Shown here: piece by piece, positions 44,106 to 54,499 of the stretch
Position numbering within the stretch: position 1 is the first letter of the stretch
Layout: each line of letters begins with the position of its first letter
Source of the DNA: Sternotherus odoratus
Lineage: Eukaryota; Chordata; Testudines; Kinosternidae
Assembly (NCBI GenBank): GCA_032164245.1
Contig: JAVMKO010000003.1
Span: 65,542,390-65,606,389, forward strand
Direction of reading: 5' to 3'
DNA length: 64,000 nt
The notes under the pieces: generated by a model
The model's database searches: none
Seen by the model: the letters and a program-made list of their open reading frames with translations, nothing else
What the model was told of the DNA's origin: nothing
Translations under genes and position numbers: made by a program

Positions 44106-47059
44106 GCTCCCTTTCTTTTCCTTCATTTCACATAGCTACAACTGAAGACGAATTCTTAGCTTTCCAGACCTGCCCTCTGGAACATGTATTCCGTGTCTGT
44201 TACAATTTCCCACTTTGACACAGAAACCTTTCAGCTGATACTCTGTTTCCAGGAGACCAGCACAGACAGAGTTTTTCACAAGACTTCCTTGGATGCAAAT
44301 TTGCTGGTGGAAAATGTTAAGATGTAAGAGAAGAACATGGCTGTTCTGAGGGGGCCGGGAGGAAAAAATAATAATGAAAAAGAGCTCACTGGGCCGAGGG
44401 AAGCATACAGAGGTGCAACCAAATGGGGAAAAATTCTGCATAAAACATATAAAGAAGAACACAGCCAAAAAATACAAGGTCCAACCCAGCTGGAAACTAT
44501 AAGCAGCTCTAAGAAATATCAGGGTGTTAACAGAAAAGAAGGGGAGGAAGAAAATACAAGACATCATCAGCTGGCGATGAGGTCAAAATCTTAACTGAAA
44601 ATGTCTCTGGTTGGTTAGCCAGTGCCAAGAAAATGCAGCACCAGGAATTCTAAAGACGCTCCGGCATCATGGACAAGGGCATCCTCATTGTAACCCTGTT
44701 CTGTGCTCTCAGCCAGTTAGAGACACGGTTCTCTCCAGCAGAGGGGTTTTAACATATAGAACATATTGTGTATTCTCCTGGGTCACATATGTTTTGCCTT
44801 CAAAACAACTATTGTCTTGCAGCTTTATCCCACTGGGTGAGTAAGCTTCCCTTGGAGCCAAGCACAGAATTTCCTGTCTGCCGCCTGTACACCATTACAC
44901 CATCTTTCCTTCTACAGGGCTCAGTCATTCTGTATATATTCCAGAATGGGGCTGGAGTTGATGGATTGAGGAAAGTACTTTCTCTGTCTAAGGCAGACTA
45001 GCTTGGGTGCTCTGATGCAGGCTGAAAACACAGGCACATAATCATATAGAGGTCTGATTCTCAGCTCGGTTGCAGGACTCCAGTGATGCCAAATGATTTA
45101 CTCCAGATTTAAACCAGCATCACCGAGGTTTGAGGCAGGCCCATGGTTTTTTTGGTAACTATCTATATGGAATTTATATTTCAGGGGACAAAACTCTGCT
45201 CTAATTCACACTAGTGCTAATGAATGTAAAGGAGAGCAGAGCTAAACCCCAGGAGGTTGGCAGAAATGAGACAGACTAGGCTGATGACTCTCACTAATAA
45301 TCACTCAGAACCAAACAAGAGGAGCTTTGATTGTAGCAGCTGAAGTTGAATAGCTAGAGCTGGAAATATAGCTCAGGAACATTCCACATTGGACAACTCC
45401 TTCCTACCCTATATTTATTGTTACTCACCTCCTTCCATACCCTGGGAATTGGCCCTGATTCTGAGCTCGCTTAAACCATTGTAAATGGAAATTATTCCAG
45501 ATTAACTCCCATGCAACAGAGCAGAAATTAAGCAATTAATTTAAAAAAAATCTTTGATGGGTCAAATCTTTCTCCTCCCCTTTTGGACATTTGAGGCCTA
45601 AGACTGTACTGGCCAGTGGAAATGTGAAATAACTTTTAAATTTCAGTAGAATTACTCCAGATTTAAACTACTTTAACTGAGAGAAGAAGCTGTCCCATAA
45701 CCAGCATTCATATTAAGTAAGTACGGTCAGTATTAAATAAGTACAGTAAGTTTTTTAAAAATATTGCGCTAGTGACTGAGCCAGATTCTAATTTCAATTA
45801 TAGCTGATTAAATCTGATTTGTGAAATCAGAATCCACCCTCCTATGTTTGCTTTCTCCCTTCATAAATACACATTTTAAGCCAATAATGAATACTTGAGC
45901 AAAAAGACATATAATTTCAGTGACAGAAAAGCAAATTGATGATGAATGTATATGACACTCGTTCAATTTTCCTCTTGTTTTTCCTGATAGTGTTTTGTAC
46001 TAAATGTTATAGATGCAGATGCAACATTTAAAGAACATTTTCTCTACCGCACTGAGAAACATAACATGTAATTTGTAGCTTCAGCCAAGAGCGATGGCCT
46101 TATTAGTAATGGGAATTTACTGATTAACTGCTGTTAGCAAAACATCATCTTCAAACCTGTTAGTCTGAAACTGGCAGCCACTCTGCTGGCAGGGCCTCTT
46201 TTATTTCCTCTCATGGGAATTGTATAGAAATATTTCTCATTCAAACAGCTTTAGCCTTGGCCTTTCAATAATTTTTATGGCCTCAACTAATAGGTTAACA
46301 ATTAGTTAAGAGCAACTACCAGCCTAACATCAAGTCTTTCATGGGGAAACGTTCCAGAAGAGCAGTAATAGTATTTATAAAGTCAGTTTATTTGCTTTTG
46401 AGCAAAGCATGCATATTAGTTTTAAAAGTCAACGCGATTAAAAAGGAATGTAAAATAGAAATCTGAGATCAGACGGAAAGGCCTGCTACTGTGCGTTGTT
46501 AGGACCAACAGAAACAAACGCCTGTGGTCGGATTCAGGTAGGGCTGTGAAAGGCGCACAGCCAGCATCAGGGTATACTCTCCTTGTGAAGGGGGCTCTCC
46601 AGACAGAGGCCAGCTGGTGGAATGAAGCTACACCAGCCACCTTCTCAGCCTCAGGTATAAGGGAGCATGGCAGACTGAGGGTGGGGGTTTGGCTGGAGCT
46701 CTGATGTGATCTAACTGTCCTTTGCTGCATGAGCAGCTCTCTGGGGGTTGTTATAGCTGAGCCTGTGTTAGACTAGCCTGAAGTTGCTCTAATTTACCTC
46801 AGTTGCCAGGCGGGGCTGAGAATTAGGGAAGTACAGAAGTGGCTTGAAGTCACTTTTGTCCCTCCCCTCTGTTCCTGCATAGGCAGCCGTAATGCTGGCA
46901 TTGCCTAGCTTCTGCATGCTTGACTTGGCAACCCAAAGCGTGTTTTTAAACATGTGTGTGCGATTGCCAGTAGTTTTTAAAAGGCAAACTGAAAAAACCC
47001 ACAAATTCTGGCAGCAGCATTCTGTTCCCTACAGGTTGGAACCTTTAGAGCCACAGCAC
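44106..47059. other. intergenic DNA with foldback fragments
   Basis: No supported gene. Foldback-family blocks occur at about 45055-45150, 45190-45252 and 45450-45535 (for example GACAAAACTCTGCTCTAATTCAC with AAAGGAGAGCAGAGC as its partner). The 45.6-46.4 kb part is AT-rich and free of repeats that I can name. Confidence 0.5.
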
Positions 47060-47600
47060 AGGCCTCAGGAAGGGAAGATGGTTGAGGAGGTCACACACTC
47101 CTCTACCAGTGTCCCTCCCAAGCCTTCTTTCCCTTCCCTCCAGCCTGTCCTTATGCCAGACGTGTCTCCCTGCCATTCCTCATCTCAGTCTCCTCACTCC
47201 TAGCTCCTTGTCCCTGTCCCAGTCTCCACACTTGGAGTCCTCATCCCAACTTTGTCTCCTTGCCCTGCTGGTTCCAATCTCCCCCTCTAGGTTCCTTGTC
47301 TGAGTCCAAGTCTTCTCTCCCAGTCTCCTTGCCCAGCACTCTTGCCCTCCTGGGCTCTCTGTCCCCTTCCCAGCCTGGCCCAAACTTCTCCGCCCTGATT
47401 CTGGATCTGATTTTTTTTAATACACGCTGGATTCCAATCATAGTCCCTCCCCAGATAGCCCAGTTTCCTCTCCCAGTTCTCAAATGCCGGGCTCCTTGTC
47501 CAGCCAGTGCCAGTCTTAGTGACCCCCCCTCCCTCAGGCTCCTTATTCCAATCTCTTCCTGCTGCCCACGCCCAGACTGGCGCATCACCCCTTTGCATTC
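47060..47600. repeat. pyrimidine-biased imperfect repeat (CTCCTTGTCCCAGTCTCC-like)
   Basis: Irregular repetition of CTCCTTGTCCCTGTCCCAGTCTCC-like strings (for example 47201-47230, 47306-47340, 47480-47500), rich in C and T on the + strand. It gives long spurious frames on both strands. It resembles a simple-sequence-derived satellite segment of a larger unnamed repeat that may extend to about 48080. Confidence 0.5.
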
Positions 47601-49185
47601 TAGCAGAGCAGCCACCACCCGGGGATGTTAAAAGTGTTTTTACAGTGTCATGTCAGGAGTAGGGCTGGGTTAGCTGTAGTGAAATGGGGCAGGGGAGGAA
47701 CCCTATGTAGTGTCAGGCATTATTCAGCCATGACGGGTCTGCAGTGTCCAAGCTCCATTTTCCACCACAGGAGCTGAGTGCGGGACCGTCTCTGATGTGG
47801 AGCAATTAGCATCCCAGGCAGATTTTCTTCTCCTGCTAAAACGTTTAGTGCCTGTGAACGTAATGGTTGTGAAAGTTGCCAGCTCTACCACCCTGGGCCG
47901 GGAGGCCTTTATTCACAGAGCCAGAGCTACTGTCAATGGGTGGCAGTGGCAGAGAATTTGGGCTCCAATCCAATTTCCACCAGTCTCCTATTGCCATTAG
48001 TGGGCTTTGGAGCAGGCCCTTTGTGCTGACCTTGACTAGGGAGCCTACCTGCTCAGCATTTCTATAAGGCTGCTTTACCGCTGCATGCCCTGCTCAGCCT
48101 TGCTCAGTTCTGCACACTGGAGTTTCTCACCACACTGCGATCAGTCACAGTCCAGCCAGCTGATCAGTGGCAGCTGGGACAAGAAGGGCATCCAAGCAGC
48201 TGCAGCAAGGATGACTGGATCTTATAGGGTTTTACTCTTGGCCTGGCCATGGAAAAAGACAATAACGGGGAAACAATTTAAAAAATGGACTTTAAATTCA
48301 GGCTCCCCAGAAAGAGGCCAGAAGAACTATGAATTCAAGGTATTTTGATAAACGTGAATCTGTCTTGTAACACTTTTTGATGATTCCCATCACATTACAT
48401 AGCTGTTCTGACCTGGGAATTATTAACTGGGGGAGGGAGGGTCTGTGCCTGCTTCCATTGAAGTCAATGGTAAATTGGCTGCCATGGAAGTAACAACATG
48501 CCTTAGGGTTGGTAGCAGTATAGAGGTGGAAATACAATGAGGGAGAAAGAGGAGACTCGGTTTATTGAATTCATGGGTATAGTGGAGGCAGCTAGATGCC
48601 ATAATATGAAACAGTGTAACCATTGTTAATTTTCTAGGAAAAGCATTTCCTACGGCAATTGGCTAGGTTTTTGGAGCTTCATCAGGCTCTTTATTAGTGC
48701 ATTGCCGGATTACTCTAACTATCCTTAGTCAGGTAGCTGGGTAGGGTCAGAATGACATGTCTGTCTTGAGACTGGCATGTCTACCTTCACTGAAGTTGTG
48801 TCTTCAGTGGTGTTATTCCAGATTTACCCTGGCTTAACCGACACCACAATTTAGCCCTATGACTACAGCCCAGAGCGGTAGGAATCTGACAGCGTGTGGC
48901 ATGGTTTCAACACCCCTGATTCAGTGCAGAACCTGGGGAAACTGCCTTTCCTGCAACTAATCATTGATGCTAATGTGCTGCAGTGGAGATTTATCAATAG
49001 GCTGACACTACAGTATCCCTCCCTTGCTCGTGTACTAAAGGAGCGAGCCTAAAAATATGAGCCTAGCTCTGCACAGGACAGGCTACGTGGTAATTCTACC
49101 ATTAACACAGCTGCAGGCTCATGAAGTGTGTAATACCACAGGGAATTTTTCAAGCTAGCTGCGTTATGCTAGTAAAAATGCTGCG

Positions 49186-49216
49186 TGTATGTGTATGTGT
49201 GTGTATACATGCGTGC
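49186..49216. repeat. TG-rich microsatellite
   Basis: GTGTATGTGTATGTGTGTGTATACATGCGTGCAT: interrupted TG repeats with a short palindromic end. Confidence 0.7.
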
Positions 49217-49239
49217 ATAAAGATATATTATTGAGATCA

Positions 49240-50540
49240 GACAGTTATTTAAAAATACAGTTTATTAGATAAAACACATAGAACCAAGTAAATGCAATTC
49301 TTTATTAAAAATACAGAAATTATTTTGCAATAATAAAAGAAAATACTGGCATTGCTCATGAAACATAAATTTGAAGGTTTGGGACCTGTCTGTTTAATCA
49401 CAGCTGGTCCTCTAATACACTGCATCTTAAATATACTGCATCAAATATTGAAACCCAGACAAATTTAGTTTTTAAACAACTGTAAAACATTAAGACCAGT
49501 AATAACCAGCTTAATTAAGATGCAAACAGTAGAATACAGCACACAGAATAGTCAGTATACAACTATACATTAAAACATGCCTCTAATAGTGACAGAGAAT
49601 CCACTTGAAGGAATAAGTTACAAATAATACAAAAAATCGATATGAAGAAATAAAAAAGCACAGTTTGACACAATGTTTGTTACATGACAATAAATGTATG
49701 AAAACACTGTACATAGTAAGAATGAATATATTAGACCCACCCATACAGAACATGCTAAATTGAAAGTCTTTGTTTTGTTTGCATGTGTGTATGTATACAT
49801 ATCCAGGGGAGTGGGTGTGCATCTCTAATACATATATGTGCGCACACAGCATATAAGTTGAAGCCAAATCGCTTTAATTCTGAGGCAATAATACTACTAT
49901 GTTCTTTGTCATAATCATGCCAGTCCTAGAACTCCGGGCTTCTCATCTCATAATTATTCTCACCCATTCTATAAGTTCCACATTTGTCTTTACCGCTAGG
50001 TCTCTGTTTGCATCTTTGCAAAATGAATACAAAACTATTTCATATAATACAGTATTCACTTGTATGAAATGATTATTGTTAAACATGAATGTCTGAGAGG
50101 TTTAGCCATCTGAGAAAACATTAAAGTGTTAAAGAGGCGGCATCACATTTCCAAGAAACAGAAATATGAATAAGACGTCTTTTCCCTGATGTTAGTACCA
50201 TACTAGAACACTGGTATAATTAACAATATATTGTATGAGTCATATTTAGAAGCATGACTGGGCTGAAATAGGAGAGCACCTGCACTATTAATTATTATAT
50301 GTAATTATTAATAGTAATAGTGATAATAAATAATGGTAGTAAAATAAACTTTTTAAAAAAATCACAGGCTTCTAATTGTCTCTGTAATCCACAAACTTAT
50401 TGGGAATCCCCAGAAAATATTTCAAAAATAAATTAATGCTAAAATATTGCACTGACTGAACAGAAAGCTGCAAAATGAATCCCACTTACATGAAAGGATT
50501 GCCTATTCTGTACGATCAGGCTTCACAGAGTCAGACACTG
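49240..50540 (-). other. AT-rich unique block, possible minus-strand 3' end
   Basis: 1.3 kb with no recognisable transposon. On the - strand it would finish with two AATAAA signals (TTTATT on the + strand at about 49260 and 49300). A 94-codon frame (49867-49583) has no similarity that I recognise. The compact pair of signals and the absence of repeats would fit the end of a long 3' UTR, for example a distal SCML4 end or a non-coding RNA. This is only suggestive. Confidence 0.3.
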
Positions 50541-50552
50541 CATAGCTTTCAC

Positions 50553-50664
50553 CCCAATTCAGCAAAGCACTTAATCAGGGATCAAAATCTAAGCACATGC
50601 CTTCGTCCCATTAAAGTCAATGGAGATCAAGCATGTGCTTAAGTACTTTGCTGAATCAGGGCCT
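50553..50664. repeat. strong foldback repeat, about 110 bp
   Basis: AATTCAGCAAAGCACTTAA at the left is the inverse of TTAAGTACTTTGCTGAATC at the right. The inner arms also pair (CTAAGCACATGCCTT with ATCAAGCATGTGCTTA). The centre is CCCATTAAAGTCAATGG. It has the clearest arms of the self-complementary family in this window. A half copy (CATTCAGCAAAGCATTAAAG) occurs at about 10474. Confidence 0.8.
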
Positions 50665-51387
50665 TAACGAACTCCCAGACCACAATGATTTGTCTCTCAT
50701 TGAAGGAATAAAACCTGGTGCCAAGGCCATACAAGAAAAAGGTGAGTCCAATTCTCCCTCTCCAGTCAATGGAGTTCCTCCCATTTTATACCAAGGTGAG
50801 AGAAGAATCAGGTTCTGAAAGTTTTAAAAGCCAATGCATGAATCAGACATGCTGATAAACTGGCCTGTGGAGTAAAAAAGTCAATAAGAGCACGAAAGGG
50901 AATAGAATTTACAGCTACTGGTGGATGATGCACTGGGAAAGAGGTTGATCCTGGGTCTTTCTTAGCAAGATGAGGAAAGGTTCAAATTGAGCCATTGCCA
51001 TCGTGCTGCACTGTATGCTGTGATAAGTTTTATACTGAAACAATCCTGCTGGGGAAATGCACCAAGCTGCCTTTCACAGGTAGGCTGCTAGTCGCAAACC
51101 TGGTCAGCCCAATATGGCAGTATGAGGGTGGAATAATGAAGCAGAAACATGAAAGGAATCAGAGAGTTTCAGAATGGAAGAGGCTTGTGTATACAGCTTA
51201 CATTTAGTCACAAGACCTAATATTTCAGTCAACATCATTCAGTCCCATAATTGCACCATGATAACACATTTCTAATAGAAAGGAAGTCTCATTTATTCAC
51301 AAGCTATGTGCAATATACAAATTGCCATTGAAGAGTCCTGATAAGTTGATATATCTAAGCTAATTTATCCATTTAGAGACCACATAC

Positions 51388-51470
51388 ATAGGGCCTGATT
51401 GAAAGCCCTTGGAAGTCAGTCAATGGAAAGGCTCCATTGATTTTGATGAGTTTTGAACCAGACCAGTAAT
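51388..51470. repeat. short foldback repeat
   Basis: GGGCCTGATTGAAAGCCCTTGG...CAATGGAAAGG is followed by CTCCATTGATTTTGATGAGT and TTTGAACCAGACC, its loose inverse. Confidence 0.55.
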
Positions 51471-53359
51471 GCAGGTATTCACTCTTAGTAATCTGTGATG
51501 CAGTGGTCTTTTATTTCTTAGTAGTAAATTGTTTAGATGATAACAAATTGGGGCAAACTGAATCGAAGACAGCATGAGTCTGAGAATTTGAATAGGATTT
51601 CACTGTTTTCTAATCTGTTTTCCGCTGGATATTGTACAAACATGAAAAATATAAGAAAAATATCTACAAACTCACTTGATATGTAAAGTCCCTTGCAAAA
51701 TAGCTATTTCTAGGGATCTAGAATAAGGAGAAGGAGAAGATGCAATTCACGGTTTGATGAGGTCAAGGTTAATATATACTATATTTTTAAAACAGTTTGA
51801 GATTGTAAAATATCTGCAGAATGTGATAAAAGCAACTCTTCTTATCCAGTCACTGCAGAATCTGAGGCTTAGTTATCAAATTACAGCACATTAAAAATCA
51901 AAGCTAACACACTTTCAGCCCAATTAGCAACTAAACCCCTCCCCTCATACATAAAATAATCCACACTTCACTGGCTGTGGGATCTAATGCTGGGGATTCG
52001 GAAGAGAACTCAGTGCAATATTAAAAAGTGTAAGCAGGATTTGTGCTATTTTGAGGCCTGGTGTAGGACTGGCACCTTCTACAGCTGGATAAAAACTCAC
52101 TTGCACATGTCTCTCCCACTGGTTGAAACAAGAGATACAGAGCCAAATGCTGAGTTCACTAACACAAGGATAAAGCTGGAGAAGTGCCAAGGAGTCACTC
52201 TGAATTCACACTGGTGTAACTGAGTTCAAATCTGTCTGCACGTTTCAGGATGACATGAAAACCATGCAAATATTGTAATGCAAATAACAAGCTTGATATT
52301 TACATGATATTTTATGTGTTATTGAACACGCAGTCTCTCCTCTTGACTTCTCCCTCTCCCTCTCACACCACTAGCACCCTGAATCAGTGGTGTGCCGTCT
52401 ATGTAGGCAAAACATACATTGTATGCTATGAAAGGCATGACTATGATTTCCTGACCAGCTACACCCATGGGACAATTCTGTCCAGCTCCTGAATGTGTAT
52501 GGAGGATGCCATTTTGTGAACAAAATGGCCTCCTCCAGACAGTGTGAGGAGAGCTGCACTGCCTTCCACCCAAGTGTAGAATTACATGCCTTACTAAAGA
52601 TGTCATGGCATACCACTGGCCTGATTGCTGGGGCTAGTTCTCCCCTTTCTCCTGTCCTTTGGCTCTGTCTTGCCTCCCTGTCTCCCTTATCCCCCACTGC
52701 TGGTATTGGGAACTGCCAACTGTCAGACCCAAGCTGGAGGGAAGTTGGAATCGCTTTAGATTTTGTGGGGGTGTGAGGATGTCTGCGCCTGCCTAATGCT
52801 GCGTCAGTCAGGGGGCTGATCTTGCTTAGTAGTGGACACCTATGTGCCGGCCATCGCGTACTAAAAAGACAACAGTAAACATTGTGGGACTCAGTGTAGT
52901 CATGAGAACAGATCTCGATCCATACCTGATTCATCCCTATGATTTCAGAAGAGCAATGTATGATGTGAGGTATTATTCTATATTTTGTAATGGTAGCCTA
53001 GAAATAATAAGCATTTAAACAACTTTAACTTAAAAGTCTATGCAAAGGGAATGTTAGCAGGCAGCAGAGACAGACAGAAGTTAGAGGAAAAACTTGTGTT
53101 CACTATGTGTAAATTTGCCGAGACTTTAATGAGGTATAGATTGCAAATAATAATTAACAAGACACCTGAAAAGCACCCTCAAAAAGTGTCTTTGATGCTG
53201 GCACATTAAAGCAGAGGAACATTTCACAGACAAGATAATGAGGAAGTTAGGAGGAAAAAAAAGAAATTCCAATCCAAAAATATCAGCAGGTGGTAACCTT
53301 AGTCAGAAGAAAACTTGTACTGGAATCTTCTGTGAACAAATGAGTCCACTTTGTGTTCT
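51471..53359. other. intergenic DNA, nothing recognised
   Basis: No supported gene. A small hairpin (GCCATTTTGTGAACAAAATGGC, about 52507-52528) and a foldback fragment (about 52130-52225) are the only structures seen. Confidence 0.5.
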
Positions 53360-53790
53360 CTTTCCTGAAAGGAGTGGAAAGAGGGAAGGGTCTGGAAAAG
53401 GAGAGGAGAAAAGCAGAGAAAAGGGAAGGGGGCGGGATAGATGAAAAGCTGTCAGGAGAGATAGTGTGGAGAGGCGGGGAGATGGTAGGGGTGAGTAAGG
53501 AAAAAAAAAAGAGAGGTTCCTGGGGGGGGGGGGGGGAGAAGGATGGGAAGGGGAAGGCAGTGGAAGGGGAATTGTAACACGCTAGAACTGGAGGGAAAGA
53601 GGAAGAGCGGTCGAGAGAGATGCACGGGAAGGGAAAAGAGAAGGGAGATGCAGAGAGGAATGAGTGAAGAAAGAGATAGGAGGGTGGGGATTGGGGAAGG
53701 AGAGGGGCAGAGGAAGAATAGGAGAAGGACTAAGGAAGATGCAAGAGATGCTTGTGTGAGGAGCAGGTTAGATGTGGACACCATAAAGAG
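53360..53790. repeat. long polypurine (GA-rich) tract
   Basis: More than 400 bp in which the + strand is mostly G and A, for example AAGAGGGAAGGGTCTGGAAAAGG and GAGAAGGGAGATGCAGAGAGG. It includes a G run of about 14 at 53522-53535. Such a strand bias can form triplexes. The open frames here (for example 53886-53452 on the - strand, all Ser, Leu and Pro) are compositional artefacts. Confidence 0.8.
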
Positions 53791-53879
53791 AAAGGGCAGA
53801 CTAATGAGATGGAGAATTGTTTTGTGGTCTAGCCTAGGCCTCAGGAGATCTACAAATTCCTGGCTCTGCCGAAGATAAA

Positions 53880-54060
53880 GCTTCATGAAATTCCAGTCGA
53901 AAATGGTGATACTGTTTTGGCCAGCTCACAGAATGGCCAGTGCTTTTCAAAGATTCAAATTTTTGATTAAAAAAAACTCACAAAAATATTTTCAAAAAGT
54001 TTTCATGAAAGTTTTCCCATGTTTTTCAGCCAGCTCCAGCCACAGGCTTCTTGTGGCGGG
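53880..54060. repeat. unclassified repeat related to 59420-59850
   Basis: Contains AAATTCCAGTCGAAAATGG, TTCATGAAAGTTTTCCCATG and TTTTCAGCCAGCTCCAGCC. A related motif set, rich in TTTTCAAAAC, CCATGGAAAG and TTTTTTGACCTGCTCTC, lies at 59420-59850. It looks like an old repeat with AAATTT- and GAAAAT-rich arms. Superfamily unknown. Confidence 0.4.
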
Positions 54061-54090
54061 CGGGCTGACTCACGGCTCCCAGCCATGATA

Positions 54091-54250
54091 AGTAAAACCT
54101 CTATATAACGGACTAATTCGGGTGAGGGGGTGTCCGTTAAAGCCCAAAGTCCTGTTATTTAATGATTTTAAAAAATTATTAAATAACGGACTTTCGGCTT
54201 TAACGGACACCCCCTCGCCCGAATTAGTCTGTTATATCGAGGTTTCACTG
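54091..54250. mobile_element. near-perfect hairpin MITE (pogo-like), 160 bp
   Basis: Starts AGTAAAACCTCTATATAACG and ends CGAGGTTTCACT plus G, flanked by TA at 54089-54090 and 54251-54252. The whole element is one inverted repeat: the left half (for example GACTAATTCGGGTGAGGGGG) is mirrored in the right half (CCCCTCGCCCGAATTAGTC) with only a handful of mismatches, around a short AT-rich centre. Its arms match the left half of the 293-bp element at 9257-9549, so it looks like an internally deleted, palindromic derivative. It has no coding capacity. Confidence 0.85.
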
Positions 54251-54253
54251 TAC

Positions 54254-54499
54254 TAAAAAAAATAAAGGGAAACTTAATAAAAAGCTTTGACAAGATAAGC
54301 AAACTATTTCTGTGCTCGTTTCATTTAAATTAAGATGGTTAAAAGCAGCATTTTCCTTCTACACAGTAAAGCTTTATGAAGTCAGTGTTCAGCTGTAAAC
54401 TTTTGAAAGAACAACCGTAATGTTTTGTTCAGAGTTACGGACATTTCAGATGAACAACCCTCTGTTCCAGAGGTGTTCAGAACTCTGAGGTTCTACTAC
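54254..54499 (-). mobile_element. truncated pogo/Tigger-like MITE
   Basis: The reverse complement of much of the element at 19619-19980: GATAAGCAAACT/CTTATCTTGTC, TTAAGATGGTTAAAAGCAGC, TACAGCTG-type and TTTTGAAAGAACAACC blocks occur in inverse order, and it finishes AACTCTGAGGTTCTACTA. The end corresponding to the right terminus of the 19.6-kb copy is missing exactly where the hairpin MITE ends. Confidence 0.75.

Noticed and set aside
52371..52934. 187-codon open frame on the - strand
   Set aside because: No recognised domain, and no splice or codon evidence. A frame of this length is possible by chance in 64 kb.
53452..53886. 144-codon Leu/Ser/Pro-rich frame on the - strand
   Set aside because: It is the complement of a polypurine tract; the hydrophobic appearance follows from CTY/TCY codons.
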